A DNA stretch of 16,751 bases, taken from Bacillota bacterium. GTDB lineage: Bacteria; Bacillota; Clostridia; Christensenellales; Aristaeellaceae. The position numbers and the translations under genes were made by a program. Numbering within the stretch: the stretch's first letter is position 1; the number at the start of each line of letters is the position of its first letter. The stretch lies in the NCBI GenBank assembly GCA_023459675.1, contig JAEWTC010000091.1:1-16751 (forward strand). The letters run 5' to 3'. A model generated the notes under the pieces. It had not been told where the DNA came from and searched no databases. It was given only the letters and a program-made list of their open reading frames with translations. Positions 14,033-16,751 of the stretch are shown piece by piece.

Positions 14033-15541
14033 CTACTCGATCAGCGAAATGAGGATATCCTTGTCGATCATGAAGTTCACCACGTCGTCGATCACGCCGC
14101 CGGGCGTATGGAGCGCGATGGGGAGCAGGTACAGCCCGATGGTTTTCGTCCAGCGCTCCTTGTACTCGCGCAGGAACATATCGTTGAGCCCGAAGAAATC
14201 GTTCTGCTCGTACTCCACTTCCCGGAATACGCTCTTGTCCCGCGCGGAAAGGGAGCCGTTAAAATATACCGACAGGGCGGGCAGCCCGGTTTGCGGGTGC
14301 AGCCAGTCCGCGGTCACGGTCAGGTCGTAGGGCAGCTGGGCCGCGGTGCGCGACCAGCGGAAGGTAAACGTCTGCGCGGGTGGAACCTGTTCAAACACAT
14401 ATCCGTCCATCACGGCGGTTACGGAGCCCTCGCCGCCCAGCGCGCCTTCCGCGGGCAGCCCTTCCCCCCTAAGCGACAGCGATACGGCAAGATTGCCGTC
14501 CAGCGTTACGGCGGCGGCGGCGGAGATATTGTTTGCCCCGCCTGTGTTTTCCCTGCGGTATTGAAACGTCAGCTCGTAATCCTGCGGCACGGGAAGGCGG
14601 AGGCTCAGCTCGGTTACGTTCCCGGTTACGGTTTTGCGGAACACCTCGGTTTCGCCGAGGGTGCAGGTCAGGCTGTCCGCCGTCTGCGTAACGGTCATGC
14701 CGTTTTGCTCCGGGTCCAGCACGTCGAGCACGGCTTCGAGGTTGGACAGCGTATCGGTCATCATTTCGGACGCGTACAGCGCCGCCAGCAGCGTATCGAA
14801 ATAGTAATATACGCGGTAATACCCCTCGTCGTCGGTGGTGAGATAGTCCAGCCCCTCGCACAGCTCGTACAGCCGCTCATAGGGGACGACGTAGGTCAGG
14901 CTCCCCGCCTCCCCGGCGGTTTCGGCCGCCTGCCCAACCTCCGCTGCGGGGGCTTCCGTGGTATCCGCGCCGGCGGCCGCGTCCGGGTCGGGCTGCGTTT
15001 CGAGGCCCGCTTCGGCCTCCTCCCGCGCTTCGGCCATCATCTCCGCCACGGGGGTATAGAAGCTCTCGGCCAGATAATACGTGGCGTTGGGATAGAGGAA
15101 CAGCGCCAGATATGGCGTGGGAAGCTCCATGAAGTAATAGGGCTTCAGCATGAAATCAAAAAAGTTATGCATTTGGAAATGCAGGGTATCGTTCATGAAC
15201 ATGGGGCTGATCAGGTAACGGTAGCTGTGGTAGCCGTCGTACACGAAGGGGATTGTATCCTTCCCCTCCAGCTGCAGCGCGCCTTCCATATACACGCGGC
15301 TGGTGGGCGTGAGGAACGCCTGTCCGTCCAGGCTCCCGCGCAGGGTAAGCCGGGAGAGGAAAGTTTCCCAGTCCTTCCAGTGCGCGCCGCCCTTGGGAAA
15401 ACCGTCGGCATGCAGGCCGACGCCCAGCGTGAAATCCGCATGCACGGCGTCCTCCCGGGACAGGTATGTGTCCGCGGCGGCAACGGCGGGCAGCAGCAGG
15501 GCGAGCAGCAGCGCAAAAACGCGCAAGGCGAGCGTTCTCAT
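14033..15541 (-). CDS. Secreted protein of unknown function
   Basis: 502 residues. A signal peptide covers residues 1-23 (short basic start, Leu/Ala-rich core, AVAAA before DTY); there is no lipobox cysteine and no C-terminal anchor or LPXTG motif. The mature part looks beta-rich: strands such as LTLRGSLDGQAFLTPTSRVYMEGALQLEG, aromatic stretches (FFDFMLKPYYFMELPTPYLALFLYP), an acidic Ala-rich linker at ~173-210, and a C-terminal half of repeated ...T..F.Y/L.V...-like strands (residues ~300-450). The pattern is like lipid-binding or outer-face beta sheets, but I recognise no family. The ATG at 15541 follows AAGGAGG by 9 bases. It has its own promoter (15577-15582) and ends 59 bases before the GntR start. 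Confidence 0.75.
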   Translation of the reverse strand: MRTLALRVFALLLALLLPAVAAADTYLSREDAVHADFTLGVGLHADGFPKGGAHWKDWETFLSRLTLRGSLDGQAFLTPTSRVYMEGALQLEGKDTIPFVYDGYHSYRYLISPMFMNDTLHFQMHNFFDFMLKPYYFMELPTPYLALFLYPNATYYLAESFYTPVAEMMAEAREEAEAGLETQPDPDAAAGADTTEAPAAEVGQAAETAGEAGSLTYVVPYERLYELCEGLDYLTTDDEGYYRVYYYFDTLLAALYASEMMTDTLSNLEAVLDVLDPEQNGMTVTQTADSLTCTLGETEVFRKTVTGNVTELSLRLPVPQDYELTFQYRRENTGGANNISAAAAVTLDGNLAVSLSLRGEGLPAEGALGGEGSVTAVMDGYVFEQVPPAQTFTFRWSRTAAQLPYDLTVTADWLHPQTGLPALSVYFNGSLSARDKSVFREVEYEQNDFFGLNDMFLREYKERWTKTIGLYLLPIALHTPGGVIDDVVNFMIDKDILISLIE

Positions 15542-15576
15542 GGCAGAGATCCTCCTTACGGGCTGGGGATATGCAA

Positions 15577-15582
15577 ATTATA
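15577..15582 (-). promoter_or_regulatory. Extended -10 promoter of the secreted protein gene
   Basis: On the - strand TGGTATAAT gives a consensus TATAAT with the TG of an extended -10 element. The -35 region 17 bases upstream (CTGCAG) is poor, as is usual for extended -10 promoters. The ATG lies 35 bases downstream. Confidence 0.75.
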
Positions 15583-15618
15583 CCACAGGAAAACGGAGGC
15601 TGCAGATTTTGTTACGTT

Positions 15619-16751
15619 TCAGCCGTTTTTCACGCGGCTCTGCGCGCGCGCCCGCTGCTCGTGGGCAAGTTCCCGCTTGCGCATGCGCAAGTTTTCCGGC
15701 GTGACTTCCAAAAGCTCGTCGTCGTCGATAAATTCCAGGCACTCTTCCAAAGTCATTGGGTGCACGGAAACCAAACGGAGGCTGTCCTCGCTGGCGGAGG
15801 CGTTGCGCATGTTGGTGACGTGCTTTTGCTTGCAGACATTTACGATCAGGTCTTCCGGGCGCGCGTTCTGCCCGCAGATCATGCCCTTGTACACCTTGGT
15901 TTGCGGCGTGATAAACAGCGTGCCGCGCTCCTGCGCGCCGAACAGGCCGTAGCCGGTGGCTTCGCCCGTTTCAAAGCAGACCATCGCGCCCATGGCGCGG
16001 TGCGGGATTTCACCCTTTGAGGGCTCGTAGCCCTCGAACACGGCGGACATGATGCCCTCGCCGCGCGTATCGGTCATAAACTCGCTGCGGTAGCCAAACA
16101 GCCCGCGCGACGGCACCAGAAACTCAAGCCTTACGCGGCTTAGGCCGTGCATGCTTTTGAGCACGCCGCGGCGGCGGCCGATTTTCTCGATCACGGCGCC
16201 GGCATAGGCCTGGGGTACGTCGGCCACCATGCGCTCAATGGGCTCGCAGGTTTCGCCGTCGATTTCCTTATAAATGACCTGCGGCTTGGACACCTGAAAC
16301 TCGTAGCCCTGCCGCCGCATGGTTTCAATGAGGATGGACAGGTGCAGCTCGCCGCGGCCGCGCACCTCGAAAGCCTCGGGGCTGTCGGTATCGCTGACGC
16401 GGAGGCTGACGTCGGTCTGCAACTCCTTGTACAGGCGCGCCCGCAGCTGGCGGCTGGTGACGAACCTGCCCTCGCGGCCCGCGTAGGGGCTGTTGTTGAC
16501 GGAGAAGGTCATGATCACCGTCGGCTCCGTAATGCTGACGAAGGGCAGCGCCACCACCGCGGAGGCGTTGCAAACGGTATCGCCCACGGAGAGGTCCTCC
16601 AGGCCGGAAAGCGCAACGATGTCCCCCATGGAGGCGCTTTCGGCGGGCAGGCGTTTGAGGCCGTCGAACGTGAACAGGCTGGTCAGCCGCAGCGGCTGGC
16701 TTTGTATGCCGGTATCGTAGTTGGTTTTGATCACGGTTTCGCCAACGTTCA
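15619..16751 (-). CDS. typA: Translational GTPase TypA/BipA, C-terminal part (5' end off window)
   Basis: The frame is open to the window edge and reads N-V-G-E-T before the first internal GTG, so only the last ~377 of about 610 residues are present; the GTPase domain is missing from view. Family marks include GRGELHLSILIETMRRQG, the region VPSRGLFGYRSEFMTDTRGEG, the C-terminal domain pattern ATGYGLFGAQERGTLFI, GMICGQNARPEDLIVNVCKQK, TNMR, and DDELLEVTPENLRMRKREL at the end. TypA associates with ribosomes, affects translation and 50S assembly under stress or cold, and is near-universal. It stops with TGA at 15619-15621. Its promoter is off the window. No strong terminator follows, and a promoter for the next gene lies in the 77-base gap. 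Confidence 0.95.
   Translation of the reverse strand, partial: NVGETVIKTNYDTGIQSQPLRLTSLFTFDGLKRLPAESASMGDIVALSGLEDLSVGDTVCNASAVVALPFVSITEPTVIMTFSVNNSPYAGREGRFVTSRQLRARLYKELQTDVSLRVSDTDSPEAFEVRGRGELHLSILIETMRRQGYEFQVSKPQVIYKEIDGETCEPIERMVADVPQAYAGAVIEKIGRRRGVLKSMHGLSRVRLEFLVPSRGLFGYRSEFMTDTRGEGIMSAVFEGYEPSKGEIPHRAMGAMVCFETGEATGYGLFGAQERGTLFITPQTKVYKGMICGQNARPEDLIVNVCKQKHVTNMRNASASEDSLRLVSVHPMTLEECLEFIDDDELLEVTPENLRMRKRELAHEQRARAQSRVKNG

Noticed and set aside
15590..15629. Possible terminator of typA
   Set aside because: AAAACGG can pair with CCGTTTT plus a 3-bp inner helix, but the loop is long, there is a 3-base bulge and no T tract follows; it also overlaps the next promoter.
13964..15952. 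Long + strand open frame of 662 codons
   Set aside because: It runs antisense across the secreted protein and into typA, both with signal peptide or family evidence and good starts; long antisense frames are common in GC-rich DNA.

Overview
The window looks like chromosomal DNA of a GC-rich Gram-positive (Firmicutes, probably Clostridia) bacterium. Reasons are GGAGG-type ribosome binding sites before almost every gene, sigma-A-like promoters of Bacillus type, a secreted protein with PG_binding_1 repeats, an HutC-type GntR regulator, and frequent TTG starts. I cannot name the genus. No tRNA, rRNA, CRISPR array, insertion sequence or prophage gene was recognised.

Layout. On the + strand, 1-1005 is the 3' end of a large glycoside-hydrolase-like protein. 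Every other gene is on the - strand. A short inverted repeat at 1110-1136 separates the convergent ends. Reading the - strand from the right: the C-terminal part of the translational GTPase TypA/BipA (cut by the window edge); a secreted protein of unknown function with its own extended -10 promoter; a GntR/UTRA regulator with a clear promoter; a gene-free block of about 350 bases; then a tightly packed run of eight genes from 12902 down to 3513. After that come a secreted peptidoglycan-binding protein with its own promoter, and a pyridoxamine-phosphate-oxidase-fold protein with its own promoter.

The eight-gene run is, in order: a NYN-domain protein with two LOTUS/OST-HTH domains, glutamine-dependent NAD+ synthetase (nadE), a zinc-ribbon protein, a single-pass membrane protein of unknown function, an ABC exporter (fused membrane and ATPase domains), a GNAT acetyltransferase, and two large polytopic membrane proteins that resemble GT-C glycosyltransferases. 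Gaps are 22, -8, 11, 16, 3, 49 and 3 bases, so at least the close pairs are probably co-transcribed. The genes do not form one obvious pathway: the first half mixes predicted RNA handling and NAD synthesis, the second half looks like envelope or export work.

I did not find a system that I can call undescribed with confidence. The points most worth a second look are the NYN-LOTUS/NadE/zinc-ribbon arrangement, the gene-free block with several inverted repeats at 12903-13256, the palindrome placed around the -35 box of the PNPOx-fold gene, an 18-bp near-palindrome before the GT-C-like pair, and the C-terminal domain of the peptidoglycan-binding protein behind a run of 19 serines.
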